Positions 17,664-26,180 of a stretch of 64,000 nucleotides of DNA are shown piece after piece. A program made the position numbers and the translations under genes. Every line of letters starts with the position of its first letter. Within the stretch, counting starts at the first letter, position 1. The notes beneath the pieces were generated by a model that made no database searches, had not been told where the DNA came from, and saw nothing but the letters and a program-made list of their open reading frames with translations. This stretch comes from Pseudoalteromonas rhizosphaerae (GTDB taxonomy: Bacteria; Pseudomonadota; Gammaproteobacteria; Enterobacterales; Alteromonadaceae): NCBI RefSeq assembly GCF_902498845.1, contig NZ_CABVLM010000008.1, positions 186,001 through 250,000 on the forward strand. Direction: 5' to 3'.

Positions 17664-17927
17664 CTATTCGTCTACGCCGTATTTTTTATCTAACGTATTC
17701 ATTTTGAAAACGTACACAAAAATCAAAGCCACAAAGGTGTAAATCGCGCCTTGCTGGGAGAACCAGAAGCCAAGTTTAAACCCAAAGAAACGCACTTCAT
17801 TAAGTACATCAACCAGTAATATGCCAAAGCCAAACGACACGACAAACCAAACTGCTAATAATTTAAACAGCAGTGAAATGTTTTCCGCCCAATAAGCTTT
17901 TGCTTGTTCTTCATCTTTAAAAGCCAT
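17664..17927 (-). CDS. Sodium/substrate symporter small subunit (DUF4212)
   Basis: 87 residues with two membrane segments. The family pattern is clear: AYWAENISLLFKLLAVWFVV, FGFKLGFWFSQQGAIYTF and MNTLDKKYGVDE at the C-terminus. It accompanies the large SSS subunit just as in other VC_2705-type loci. GAGGAA lies 7 bases before the ATG. First gene of the symporter unit; its upstream region (17928-18316) carries the proposed operators. Confidence 0.92.
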   Translation of the reverse strand: MAFKDEEQAKAYWAENISLLFKLLAVWFVVSFGFGILLVDVLNEVRFFGFKLGFWFSQQGAIYTFVALIFVYVFKMNTLDKKYGVDE

Positions 17928-18039
17928 TTTTTATTTCCTCTTTAACATCTGTAAAAAGTGATGTGTTCGATTTATTCTCGGCTATAAACTTAGCAATGCC
18001 TGAACAATATTGAATTGAGACCATAGTCGTAACAACAGG

Positions 18040-18056
18040 TTAACGTTTACGTAAAC
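18040..18056. promoter_or_regulatory. Palindromic operator-like site TTAACGTTTACGTAAA
   Basis: Contains the perfect 12-bp palindrome GTTTACGTAAAC (18045-18056), about 118 bases upstream of the symporter small-subunit start. The 16-base form matches TTTACGGTTACGTAAA on the minus strand at 26071-26086 at 14 of 16 positions. It resembles the TTTACGT...ACGTAAA motif I recall for LiuR (MerR family) in related bacteria; that assignment is tentative. Confidence 0.4.
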
Positions 18057-18166
18057 TGTACTGAAGCGCTTGTTACAAAAAAGTAAAAAACGTTTTTTAT
18101 CATAATGTTAAGTATTTCCACTCGGTGATTTTAACTATTCATCCAGGTTATATTGCACACTTGCGA

Positions 18167-18187
18167 CATTAGTCTAATACATCAATA
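18167..18187 (-). promoter_or_regulatory. Shared 21-bp element, putative CrbR/ErdR-like operator copy 1
   Basis: On the minus strand it reads TATTG, then 4 bases, then ATTAGACTAA. The core (plus strand 18168-18178) is the odd palindrome ATTAGTCTAAT. It matches the element at 36493-36513 in 18 of 21 positions. It lies 240 bp upstream of the symporter genes and 130 bp upstream of the hybrid kinase. Confidence 0.6.
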
Positions 18188-18316
18188 AAACATTAAATTT
18201 CTCATATATATCAAATAAATATGTTTATTTTCAGAATACTCACAAAAATTGACAGCTCAAAATAGTGAAAACTTCTGGTATGGTGTGCAATAACATAATA
18301 AAAATTGAATAAAAAC

Positions 18317-21300
18317 ATGACTGCTGCACTAATTTTTGTCGCTTTAGCGTACATTGGCATATTGTTTTGGCTAGCAAACTGGGGCGATAAAACCACACCG
18401 CTGGCAAAACGAATTAGCCATCACCCTTTTGTTTACTCCTTTTCGCTGGGTATTTACTGTACTTCGTGGACTTATTACGGCTCTGTTGGTACTGCAGCTA
18501 CCAGCAGTTGGAGTTATTTACCCATTCTACTTGGTCCTGCACTGTTGTTTTTTTTCGGACAAGGATTTTTGCGCAAACTGGTACTAGTGAGTAAAAAACA
18601 AAATATCACCACCATAGCCGATTTTATCTCTGCCCGTTATGGTAAGCGTCAAACCACCGCCATTATGGTGACTATGATTGCGCTACTAGCAACTATTCCT
18701 TATATCGCCTTACAGTTAAAGGCACTGAGCAACAGCTTCTTACTACTACAAAGTGACAATAAAATATCGGGTTCAATGGTCGCGCTTTCTGCCACCCTGA
18801 TCATGGCTATGTTCGCAATATTTTTTGGCACCCGTAAAGTTGATGTAACCGAATACCGTTCAGGATTAATGCTCGCAGTCGCATTTGAATCAATGATAAA
18901 ACTACTGGCACTAGTAGCAGTGGCGGCTTTGGCGGTGTACACCTTGTATAATTTACCCAGTGCTAATGAAGGACAAATAAAAGAATCTTTATGGCAACAT
19001 TGGAATAATTTTAACTTTTTAAGCTTTAACTTTATTGGCCAATCACTGATGGCCGCTGCTGCAATCATCTGTTTGCCACGACAATTTCACGTTACTGTGG
19101 TTGATAACCAAGACAAACGTCACCTATTTACCGCTCGTTGGGCATTTCCACTGTATTTACTGCTGACTGCAGCAATGATTTTACCAATAGCCACCGCAGC
19201 TATTCATCCACAGATCGGCAATAGCTTCTCTCCTGATAGTTTTGTATTGGCACTGCCATTAATGAATGACAATGCATTGCTTACCACGTTTGTGTTTATT
19301 GGCGGAATATCTGCGGCGACTGCGATGATTGTGGTTGCCACTTTGACCCTAAGTACTATGATCTCAAATGATGTGGTATTACCGCTGATGCTGCGACGTA
19401 AATTCAAACGCAACCTGATCACCAGCAGTTATAAGCCACAAATATTACTGGTAAGGCGTTTTACCATCGCCGGTATTTTGATCTTATCGTATTTTTATCA
19501 GCAATGGTTTGGTCACGGCAAAGCACTTGCCAGCATGGGATTAGTGGCATTTTCTTTGGTAACGCAATTATTACCGGCCATTGTGGGCGGCCTATACTGG
19601 CGCAAAGGTCATGCCTACGGTGTTTATGCTGGTTTATTAGCAGGATTGATTTGTTGGATATTATTTTTAATGTTACCTATTTTAGATGCAGGTAATACAC
19701 TTGACACCGAACTACAACAAACCCTTATTACCCGCGGCACACTGATCGCTTTATTTGCCAATATTGGCTGTTATATTAGTTTTTCACTGGGAGCTGATGA
19801 GCGGTTAATTGATAAAATTCAAGCAGCAGCATTCGTTAATCCCAAGGAGCAAGCAGTACTTGCAAGACGTTTAAACAAAAACGTAAAAGCCACGGTATAC
19901 GATTTTAAAGTACTGTTACAAACCTTTTTAGGAGTCCAGCGTAGCCAACAAGTATTGACGCATTTTTCACTAACTCACCAACTCGGAGACAATAACACTC
20001 ACCCCGATCCTGAGTTTATAGCTTACTGCGAACGCGCCTTGACTGGTGTATTAGGCGCCTCTTCAGCGCAAGCTTTGATCCACACGGTAGCATCGGGCAA
20101 GCGAATGGCATTTGAAGAAGTGGTTAACTTTTTTGATGAAACAACGCAAGCACTACAGTTTAACCAAAACCTGTTGTTCACCTCTTTAGAGAATCTCAGT
20201 CATGGTATTTCAGTTGTTGATAAAGAGCTTAATCTTGTTGCGTGGAATAAGCGCTACGCAGAGATGTTTAATTACCCCGAAGGATTTTTAGAAGTAGGTC
20301 AACCGATTGAGCAAATTATTCGTTACAATGCCGAGCGCGGTGAATGTGGCCCTGGTGAAATAGAACGCCAAGTAGAAAAGCGCGTGCAACATTTAAAAAA
20401 TGGTAGTTCGCATCACTTTATCCGTCACCGTCGTAACGGCCTAGTGTACGAAATGATCGGTAACCCACTGCCTGATGGCGGCTTTGTTACTAGCTTTTCA
20501 GATATTACCACTCACATTGCCACACAAAATGCACTTGAAGAAGTGAATATGGATTTGGAAAATCGTATTGAAGCGCGTACCCAAGAAATTCGAACTATCA
20601 ATAAAGATCTCGAAGCACAAATAGAAAGCCGCGTACAAACAGAGCAAGCACTCACTTTAGCAAAACGAGAAGCAGAGCAAGCCAATGACAGTAAAACCCG
20701 CTTTTTAGCTTTAGCAAGTCACGATATTTTGCAACCGCTCAACGCCGCCCGTTTATACCTTGCTGCGATAGATGAAAAATCCCTCGCTGATAATAATATC
20801 AATAACTTCGAAAAGCTCGGTGCCAGCCTCGATTCAACAGTGCATTTAATGTCAGCCCTATTAGAAATTGCCAAACTTGAACAAGGTGCGATGACCCCCA
20901 CCCCTCGCCATTTTAGTATTGATGATATCCTCGCACCACTGCGCAATGAATACGCCATTTTAACAAGCGAAAAAGGCCTCAAGCTCACAGTGCGCAGCGG
21001 ACAGCATATTGTCCACAGTGATATCACCTATCTACGGCGAATTGTGCAGAACTTAGTATCAAATGCAGTTAAATACACCAATACGGGCAAAGTATTAGTA
21101 GCCTGTCGTAAACGCAAACATCACCTGCGCATTGAAGTGTGGGACACCGGCCCTGGCATTAGCGAGGTAGAGCAAGCAAAAATATTTAACGACTTCTACC
21201 GCGTAGAGGCCTCTGACAATAAAGGCGTTGGCCTTGGCCTTAGCGTAGTAAAACGGATGGTTGATTTACTGTCGATTCGCTTAGATGTGCGCTCAACCCC

Positions 21301-21757
21301 GCAAAAAGGTAGCTGCTTTAGTATTGAAGTCCCTTTTGGCGAAAGCCAATTTGTTCAGCAAAAACACATTACCAATAGCTTGTTTGAAGAGCGCTCTGCA
21401 ATGAATATCGTTGCCGTTGATGACGACCCTGAAAACCTAAACGCCATGGCCAGTTTATTACAAAAGTGGCAAGCTAATTATCAGTTGTTTGATCAAGTTG
21501 AAGGCGTACTCGCATACGCAAATGAACACAGCGCACCGGATGTGATATTAATGGATTATCAGTTAGGCCATGAACACGATGGTATTACATTAATTAAAGC
21601 CCTGCGGGAAATTTGGCAAACCAATGTGCCGGCAATTTTAATCACCGCAGTACGCGACGTAGAGCTAAAACAAGCGACTAAAGCCGCTGATATTCATTAT
21701 TTGTCTAAACCAATCAAGCCAGGGAAATTAAAAGCACTGCTAAACCATAGTACGTGA
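18317..21757 (+). CDS. Hybrid SSS-domain sensor histidine kinase/response regulator, CrbS/MxtR-like
   Basis: 1146 residues from the ATG at 18317 (an in-frame TTG at 18305 is possible; neither has a clear ribosome-binding site). Order: SSS transporter-like domain (about 1-480), STAC linker (about 535-600, LTGVLGASSAQALIHTV), PAS (about 615-735, LNLVAWNKRYAEMFNYP), coiled coil, HisKA with SHDILQPLNAARLY (His near 802), HATPase with NLVSNAVKYT, DTGPGI and GVGLGLSVVKRM, then a receiver (from about 1029; phospho-Asp in LMDYQLG near 1080). Divergent from an acetate-type symporter. In Vibrio and Pseudomonas CrbS/MxtR with CrbR/ErdR activates acs, and a matching regulator lies beside acs at 33.6 kb. 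Confidence 0.88.
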   Translation: MTAALIFVALAYIGILFWLANWGDKTTPLAKRISHHPFVYSFSLGIYCTSWTYYGSVGTAATSSWSYLPILLGPALLFFFGQGFLRKLVLVSKKQNITTIADFISARYGKRQTTAIMVTMIALLATIPYIALQLKALSNSFLLLQSDNKISGSMVALSATLIMAMFAIFFGTRKVDVTEYRSGLMLAVAFESMIKLLALVAVAALAVYTLYNLPSANEGQIKESLWQHWNNFNFLSFNFIGQSLMAAAAIICLPRQFHVTVVDNQDKRHLFTARWAFPLYLLLTAAMILPIATAAIHPQIGNSFSPDSFVLALPLMNDNALLTTFVFIGGISAATAMIVVATLTLSTMISNDVVLPLMLRRKFKRNLITSSYKPQILLVRRFTIAGILILSYFYQQWFGHGKALASMGLVAFSLVTQLLPAIVGGLYWRKGHAYGVYAGLLAGLICWILFLMLPILDAGNTLDTELQQTLITRGTLIALFANIGCYISFSLGADERLIDKIQAAAFVNPKEQAVLARRLNKNVKATVYDFKVLLQTFLGVQRSQQVLTHFSLTHQLGDNNTHPDPEFIAYCERALTGVLGASSAQALIHTVASGKRMAFEEVVNFFDETTQALQFNQNLLFTSLENLSHGISVVDKELNLVAWNKRYAEMFNYPEGFLEVGQPIEQIIRYNAERGECGPGEIERQVEKRVQHLKNGSSHHFIRHRRNGLVYEMIGNPLPDGGFVTSFSDITTHIATQNALEEVNMDLENRIEARTQEIRTINKDLEAQIESRVQTEQALTLAKREAEQANDSKTRFLALASHDILQPLNAARLYLAAIDEKSLADNNINNFEKLGASLDSTVHLMSALLEIAKLEQGAMTPTPRHFSIDDILAPLRNEYAILTSEKGLKLTVRSGQHIVHSDITYLRRIVQNLVSNAVKYTNTGKVLVACRKRKHHLRIEVWDTGPGISEVEQAKIFNDFYRVEASDNKGVGLGLSVVKRMVDLLSIRLDVRSTPQKGSCFSIEVPFGESQFVQQKHITNSLFEERSAMNIVAVDDDPENLNAMASLLQKWQANYQLFDQVEGVLAYANEHSAPDVILMDYQLGHEHDGITLIKALREIWQTNVPAILITAVRDVELKQATKAADIHYLSKPIKPGKLKALLNHST

Positions 21758-21812
21758 AGGGAAAGGCGCTAGGCAAAAGATTAGAACAGATTGGCGTTAA
21801 ACAACATAACTA

Positions 21813-21842
21813 AGTACACCCAACAATCTTATTGGGTGTACT
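21813..21842. terminator. Long stem-loop between convergent genes
   Basis: AGTACACCCAA (21813-21823) pairs perfectly with TTGGGTGTACT (21832-21842) around an 8-base loop. It lies between the hybrid kinase and the DUF2339 gene, which converge. There is no T-run on the plus side, so termination strength is uncertain. Confidence 0.5.
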
Positions 21843-21854
21843 GCTTGAGTTAAA

Positions 21855-24506
21855 TTACCCCGCTGGTGCTTTACTCCTGAGCTTTTGAAACAGCCAGCTT
21901 AGGCCAACGAGCGACAGGCCTAAACCAATAAATGATACAGCTTTGAGCAAGCCGGTTAGGCTTGCCATATCAATTAAGAATACCTTCACGATAACCGCGC
22001 CGAGAATGCCTAAGCCGACTTTTTGTAGTAGTAATTGTTGTTTTAAATGCCCGGTAATGACCACCAACGCGCCAAGTAATAACCAAATGATCGAATAGCT
22101 GTATAGCTCGGCGTCACTGGTCGCTTTATCAAGATAAATGAACCCGCCTTGCCAATATTGGCGGATCAATGTGTTGATAGCTAACACTGCTAATAAGCCT
22201 GATGCACCCATTACTATTTGACTAAACTTAGCATTAAGTGGTTTAACTAATTTAGCCAACCACAGTGTAAGAATACTTGGTACGAGCCAGGTTAATAACA
22301 GCCAATTAAATAATGGTATTTCACCAACGTAAAGGCGTATAAATAGTGGATTTTCATATAATGCTGTACTTATCAACAACAAGCCAGCGAGTCCCGCAAG
22401 TGCAAGCCCTGCAATGCGATAAAGTTTACCCAGTTGCCCTGCGCTGTGTGACCGATGCAAATAAACGCAGCCAAGTGCTAACCAATTACAACTGAGTAAT
22501 ACCTGCTCATAAAAGCTTAAAGAAGTAAGCTGTGGATAATGCCCGACTAGTTGATAGCTGGTCTCGGTGGTGATAAATAATGCTAAGCAATGTAATGCAG
22601 CCCCTTCGAGCCAAATTTTCATATCTGTTTGTTGCCACTGTTTTGCGGCAAACCAAAATAACCCAACCGCTGATGGATACACAATTGCGCTCCAATGCAT
22701 TGAAAATATGGTTAGATCAAAATAATGTGCCGTCCACGGTGCAAAGGTTAGCCTTGCCAACACCACAGCCACCAGCACTTTAATAGGCCAATACGGCATA
22801 GGCACATCATGGCGTTTCACCAGATAGCTAATAACCAACACTTGAGCAGCCAGTGCGAGGGTTAACCCGCTATCGGCTAATAACATAGTTAAACAAAGAG
22901 TTATATTAGCATTAGCGCCAACCCAATAACTAAACTGCTGCCATTGAGTGTGAGCTGTTTGTGCGCGTTTAATTAATACACCACTCGTTACTAGCAACAA
23001 TACAGTCCATAGCGGATACGCAACGCCTAAGCCTTGCTCGGGTGTTATGGTATAGAGCGTTGCAATCAAGGCAAACACACTAAACGCAGCCACTAAATGA
23101 AACGTTAAACGTTTATAGTAACGCGCGCCAAAATAAAGCCCGTATAGACAAAGCCCAACCGCGAGTAATAACCCTACGCCATACATTTCCCTAAATACAA
23201 ACAAATGATCATTGCTATCGACACTATAACGTTGTTGGCTAAGGACTAATAACATCGCAACCACTAACGCCACACCTTGCCAAAGATCCCAACGACTATT
23301 TTGCAGCACTAAAAATAACAGCATGACGATTAAACACACCATCACTATTTGCCATTGTAAGCTCACCGCCTCTGTCATTATCGCCAGCAATAAAGGAATT
23401 ACTATCGCTAACAATAACGGATGATCCGGCTGTAATTTTAATAATCGCTGTAAACTATGTGGGCGATATTCTAATAAACGCAAAGTTAAACCTAATCGAG
23501 CTATGGCAATTAAACCAATAATAGAGAGCAGTGCAAAACCACCAACAATCCAATATTGCTGCGTATTGATGACACTCAGTGCCACCCAATACCAGCCAAT
23601 ATGCCCAGCCCATAGTAAATACCACAGCCAATTACGTTTTACCTTTTGCGCCACTAATACCGCAGCAAAAGTGATAAAGCCAATGTACATCAGTAAAGCA
23701 GCTAAATTACCACTGCCAGTATTAACCCAAATCGGCACGCTGTAAGCGCCAACTATGCCAAGCACTGCCAATAAAGGCCCTAAACGCAGCGCCATAGAGC
23801 TTGCGGCCAGTGCAATTACTGCCAGCATCACAAACGCTATGGTTGGGCTTAACATGGCATAGCTTGAATAAGCTAATAACGTTAATGCAAAGCAGCTAAT
23901 AAACCCGCCACCTGCAAGTGCTGCAGGCACGTAATTATTAAAGCCTTCGAAGACAATACCTTTTCTATGTAAATACTCGGCACCGGCAATTAATGCGACA
24001 CCAAATAAGCCCCCTAAGGTGAGTCGTAAGCTTGGTGATAATAAGCCGGCATCAAGACTGTATTTTGCTAAAAATATCCCCCCAAAGGCCAGCGCGATGC
24101 CGCCAATCCAGGTCATCCAATTTTCTTGGAACTGTGTTTTTAATTTACTAAAGAAAATATCAATAACTGAGGGAGAAGCTTGTTTCTGGCGAGAAGTTGT
24201 TATTATAGTCGGTGCGGTGTTTACGTATTTTTTTACCGGTGGTTGCTGATGTAAAGTTGCCTCAGCTTGGGATGATCGTTCTAGCGTAACCGGATGCTCT
24301 ACTTGCGGCTCAGTTATATTAGCAGCAATGTCTCGCGACACTTGATGCTGCCCGGTATTGTCTACCATGACTCCACGCAGTTGTTTTTTTAATATCGCAA
24401 TATCTTGCTTTAACGTACTTATTTGCATTAAAGCAATAAGACCGGCAATAGAGCCTGCGACTACAACTAACGATAAAATGACTATGAGCCCTAAAATATC
24501 GTCCAT
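21855..24506 (-). CDS. DUF2339 family multi-spanning membrane protein
   Basis: 883 residues. An N-terminal membrane segment is followed by a short coiled coil (ISTLKQDIAILKKQL), a polar Q/T-rich linker, then the DUF2339 signature ENWMTWIGGIALAFGGIFLA with KYSLDAGLLSPSLRLTLGG, and some 25 further hydrophobic segments to the end. Function of the family is unknown. AAGGA lies about 7 bases before the ATG. It stands alone, with terminator-like stem-loops on both sides. Confidence 0.85.
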   Translation of the reverse strand: MDDILGLIVILSLVVVAGSIAGLIALMQISTLKQDIAILKKQLRGVMVDNTGQHQVSRDIAANITEPQVEHPVTLERSSQAEATLHQQPPVKKYVNTAPTIITTSRQKQASPSVIDIFFSKLKTQFQENWMTWIGGIALAFGGIFLAKYSLDAGLLSPSLRLTLGGLFGVALIAGAEYLHRKGIVFEGFNNYVPAALAGGGFISCFALTLLAYSSYAMLSPTIAFVMLAVIALAASSMALRLGPLLAVLGIVGAYSVPIWVNTGSGNLAALLMYIGFITFAAVLVAQKVKRNWLWYLLWAGHIGWYWVALSVINTQQYWIVGGFALLSIIGLIAIARLGLTLRLLEYRPHSLQRLLKLQPDHPLLLAIVIPLLLAIMTEAVSLQWQIVMVCLIVMLLFLVLQNSRWDLWQGVALVVAMLLVLSQQRYSVDSNDHLFVFREMYGVGLLLAVGLCLYGLYFGARYYKRLTFHLVAAFSVFALIATLYTITPEQGLGVAYPLWTVLLLVTSGVLIKRAQTAHTQWQQFSYWVGANANITLCLTMLLADSGLTLALAAQVLVISYLVKRHDVPMPYWPIKVLVAVVLARLTFAPWTAHYFDLTIFSMHWSAIVYPSAVGLFWFAAKQWQQTDMKIWLEGAALHCLALFITTETSYQLVGHYPQLTSLSFYEQVLLSCNWLALGCVYLHRSHSAGQLGKLYRIAGLALAGLAGLLLISTALYENPLFIRLYVGEIPLFNWLLLTWLVPSILTLWLAKLVKPLNAKFSQIVMGASGLLAVLAINTLIRQYWQGGFIYLDKATSDAELYSYSIIWLLLGALVVITGHLKQQLLLQKVGLGILGAVIVKVFLIDMASLTGLLKAVSFIGLGLSLVGLSWLFQKLRSKAPAG

Positions 24507-24575
24507 TTTTCAATCCTTGACTGCTTTTAATATTCCCTTATAACGTAAAGTGTATTGAAAATATACCCAAAAATC

Positions 24576-24599
24576 TCAGCCTCGCTATTACGAGGCTGA
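24576..24599 (-). terminator. Rho-independent terminator after lipoprotein gene
   Basis: TCAGCCTCG (24576-24584) pairs with CGAGGCTGA (24591-24599) around a 6-base loop. Read on the minus strand it is followed by GATTTTTGGG. It ends the lipoprotein transcript. Confidence 0.8.
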
Positions 24600-24612
24600 A
24601 ATTAAAGTAAGA

Positions 24613-25977
24613 TTACTCTACCGAATCAGTAACCGTTCGCTCTAGCGTCATTTTATAGCCAGTGCTGGTTGTTTCATCATGCTCAAGAATTAATATGTAG
24701 TTACCTTCTTGGCTAAAGTCCATATCGCCTTGTTGCATGAGTACAATTTGCTGGCCATTATCTTCATAAAGCACATAAGTGGTGTAAATTTCATTATCGA
24801 CAACCTGATCTTCTTGATCATACTGATCGATGCCATCAATAATATTTTTAGCATCATCTACGGTTTCACCATTGAGGGTAAATACTACATCAACGTCAGT
24901 AATATTTTGCCCCGCGTAACTATCAATTAAGTTAACGACTGTCACCTTATGACTGTAGCTACTTGGCGTTAAGGTTTCTTTTACTGTCATCATTCGCGGG
25001 CCGTAATCTTTATCTTTATAAAAAACACCAACATTACTTTGCTCGCGCTCAAGGGTTAGTAAAAAGTTATCAACAATTGCATTTCCTTGCTCATCTAACA
25101 TAGCAATACTGTAACTGTTTGGAGCAAGCTCAATGTAATTTGAGTAGCTGTCATTAGCGGTTACTTGCGAAGTGCTGCTTGCGCTCCCCCGCGTTGCACT
25201 AAAGCTAGTTTGCGGGTAATCATCAATAGTATTGATAAAACGCAATTGCCCTTGGGCATTTTGATGTTTGAGCGTGGTTACGGTATTGCTTGAAGTAACG
25301 AGATCTAGCGTAATACCATGTTCTTCAGTGGCGTAACTTGATCTGATCATCGCAACATAACTGGCATCATCATTTAGGTAAATCGAAGCAGACTCAAATA
25401 GCACATCAGTACTGCCGCTTTGAGTTAAATACAGTGTGTAATATCCTTCATCAAAGCTTTGCAGTGCCAGTTCGTTTAAATACCGTGGTGATGCAATTAA
25501 CTCAGCGGTTTCAAATAAGCCATCATCATTTGCTAAATACACATCAAAACTAATGTCTTCTCCGGCAATATTAAAGAAGCCTAAATTAACAGCCCCTTCA
25601 TCACTGCCGGTTGGTAAACTTAACTCACTGAATGTTGGCCCTGAAAAATCGCCATTCATCACCCATAATTGGGTCATGTCATCTTTTACCGAAACTGCTT
25701 TTTCACTGATCGTTATATAGCTGTCGTTTGCATCAAGGTACTTAAAGCTCACATCATAGTTATTAGTACTGTAATTATGACGAGTGGTAACGCCACCAAA
25801 ATCAGTGCCTGAGCGCTCAGCATCTTCGATAAATAAACGGGTATACGGGCTATTATAAGAGCCATTGTATAATTGGATATAACCACTTTTACTCGAGCTT
25901 GAGTCATCGCCAGAGCACGCAGTAAGGGTTGCAAGTAAAGAGGTTGTTAGTGCAGTTTTAAATAACGGGCCACGCAT
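24613..25977 (-). CDS. Secreted lipoprotein of unknown function
   Basis: 454 residues. The signal peptide ends in the lipobox LTAC, followed by a short S/D-rich linker (SGDDSSSSKSG). The rest is acidic and beta-rich with repeated units that look like DUF4397-type Ig-like modules: GYIQLYNGSYNSPYTRLFIE, VNLGFFNIAGEDISFDVYL and QLRFINTIDDYPQTSF each begin a similar block. AAGGAA lies about 9 bases before the ATG. Asp at +2 is not present after the Cys (it is Ser), so outer-membrane sorting is plausible. No enzyme motif seen. Binding or adhesion would be a guess. Confidence 0.75.
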   Translation of the reverse strand: MRGPLFKTALTTSLLATLTACSGDDSSSSKSGYIQLYNGSYNSPYTRLFIEDAERSGTDFGGVTTRHNYSTNNYDVSFKYLDANDSYITISEKAVSVKDDMTQLWVMNGDFSGPTFSELSLPTGSDEGAVNLGFFNIAGEDISFDVYLANDDGLFETAELIASPRYLNELALQSFDEGYYTLYLTQSGSTDVLFESASIYLNDDASYVAMIRSSYATEEHGITLDLVTSSNTVTTLKHQNAQGQLRFINTIDDYPQTSFSATRGSASSTSQVTANDSYSNYIELAPNSYSIAMLDEQGNAIVDNFLLTLEREQSNVGVFYKDKDYGPRMMTVKETLTPSSYSHKVTVVNLIDSYAGQNITDVDVVFTLNGETVDDAKNIIDGIDQYDQEDQVVDNEIYTTYVLYEDNGQQIVLMQQGDMDFSQEGNYILILEHDETTSTGYKMTLERTVTDSVE

Positions 25978-26069
25978 GTAATCAATTCCTTATTGTTAAT
26001 AGTTTGAATTTGACCATTAACAAAAGCAATAATTCCATGATTTACAAAGCATTACCTCCACTTACAAAT

Positions 26070-26087
26070 ATTTACGTAACCGTAAAT
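26070..26087. promoter_or_regulatory. 18-bp palindromic operator-like site upstream of lipoprotein gene
   Basis: ATTTACG (26070-26076), spacer TAAC, CGTAAAT (26081-26087): a perfect inverted repeat. It sits 93 bp upstream of the lipoprotein start and matches the 18040 site at 14 of 16 core positions. Confidence 0.4.
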
Positions 26088-26142
26088 AAATGTACAAATA
26101 TGTAATAAAATGCACAGTTTTACACATTAAAACAACAAAAAA

Positions 26143-26160
26143 CCAGCGTGGTTACACTGG
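26143..26160 (-). terminator. Rho-independent terminator after metallophosphoesterase
   Basis: CCAGCGTGGTTACACTGG forms a 7-bp stem (one G-U on the minus transcript) with a 4-base loop. On the minus strand a run of T follows (GGTTTTTTG). It ends the TonB-receptor/phosphoesterase unit. Confidence 0.7.
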
Positions 26161-26180
26161 CTTTTATGCAAAATATAAGT

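Larger units (their letters stand above)
17928..18316. promoter_or_regulatory. 389-bp divergent regulatory region, symporter versus sensor kinase
   Basis: No gene seen. Very AT-rich. Contains a LiuR-like palindrome (18040-18056), an A6CGT6 palindrome at 18085-18098 and the shared 21-bp element at 18167-18187. Promoters for both the symporter genes (leftward) and the kinase (rightward) must lie here. I cannot place -10/-35 boxes with confidence. Confidence 0.7.

Noticed and set aside
15929..17927. E. coli-type actP with DUF485 yjcH
   Set aside because: The small subunit matches DUF4212 and the large subunit has the VC_2705-type insertion, so the symbols actP/yjcH were not assigned.
18085..18098. 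Palindrome AAAAAACGTTTTTT as an operator
   Set aside because: In an AT-rich intergenic region an A-tract/T-tract palindrome is easily expected; listed only as context.
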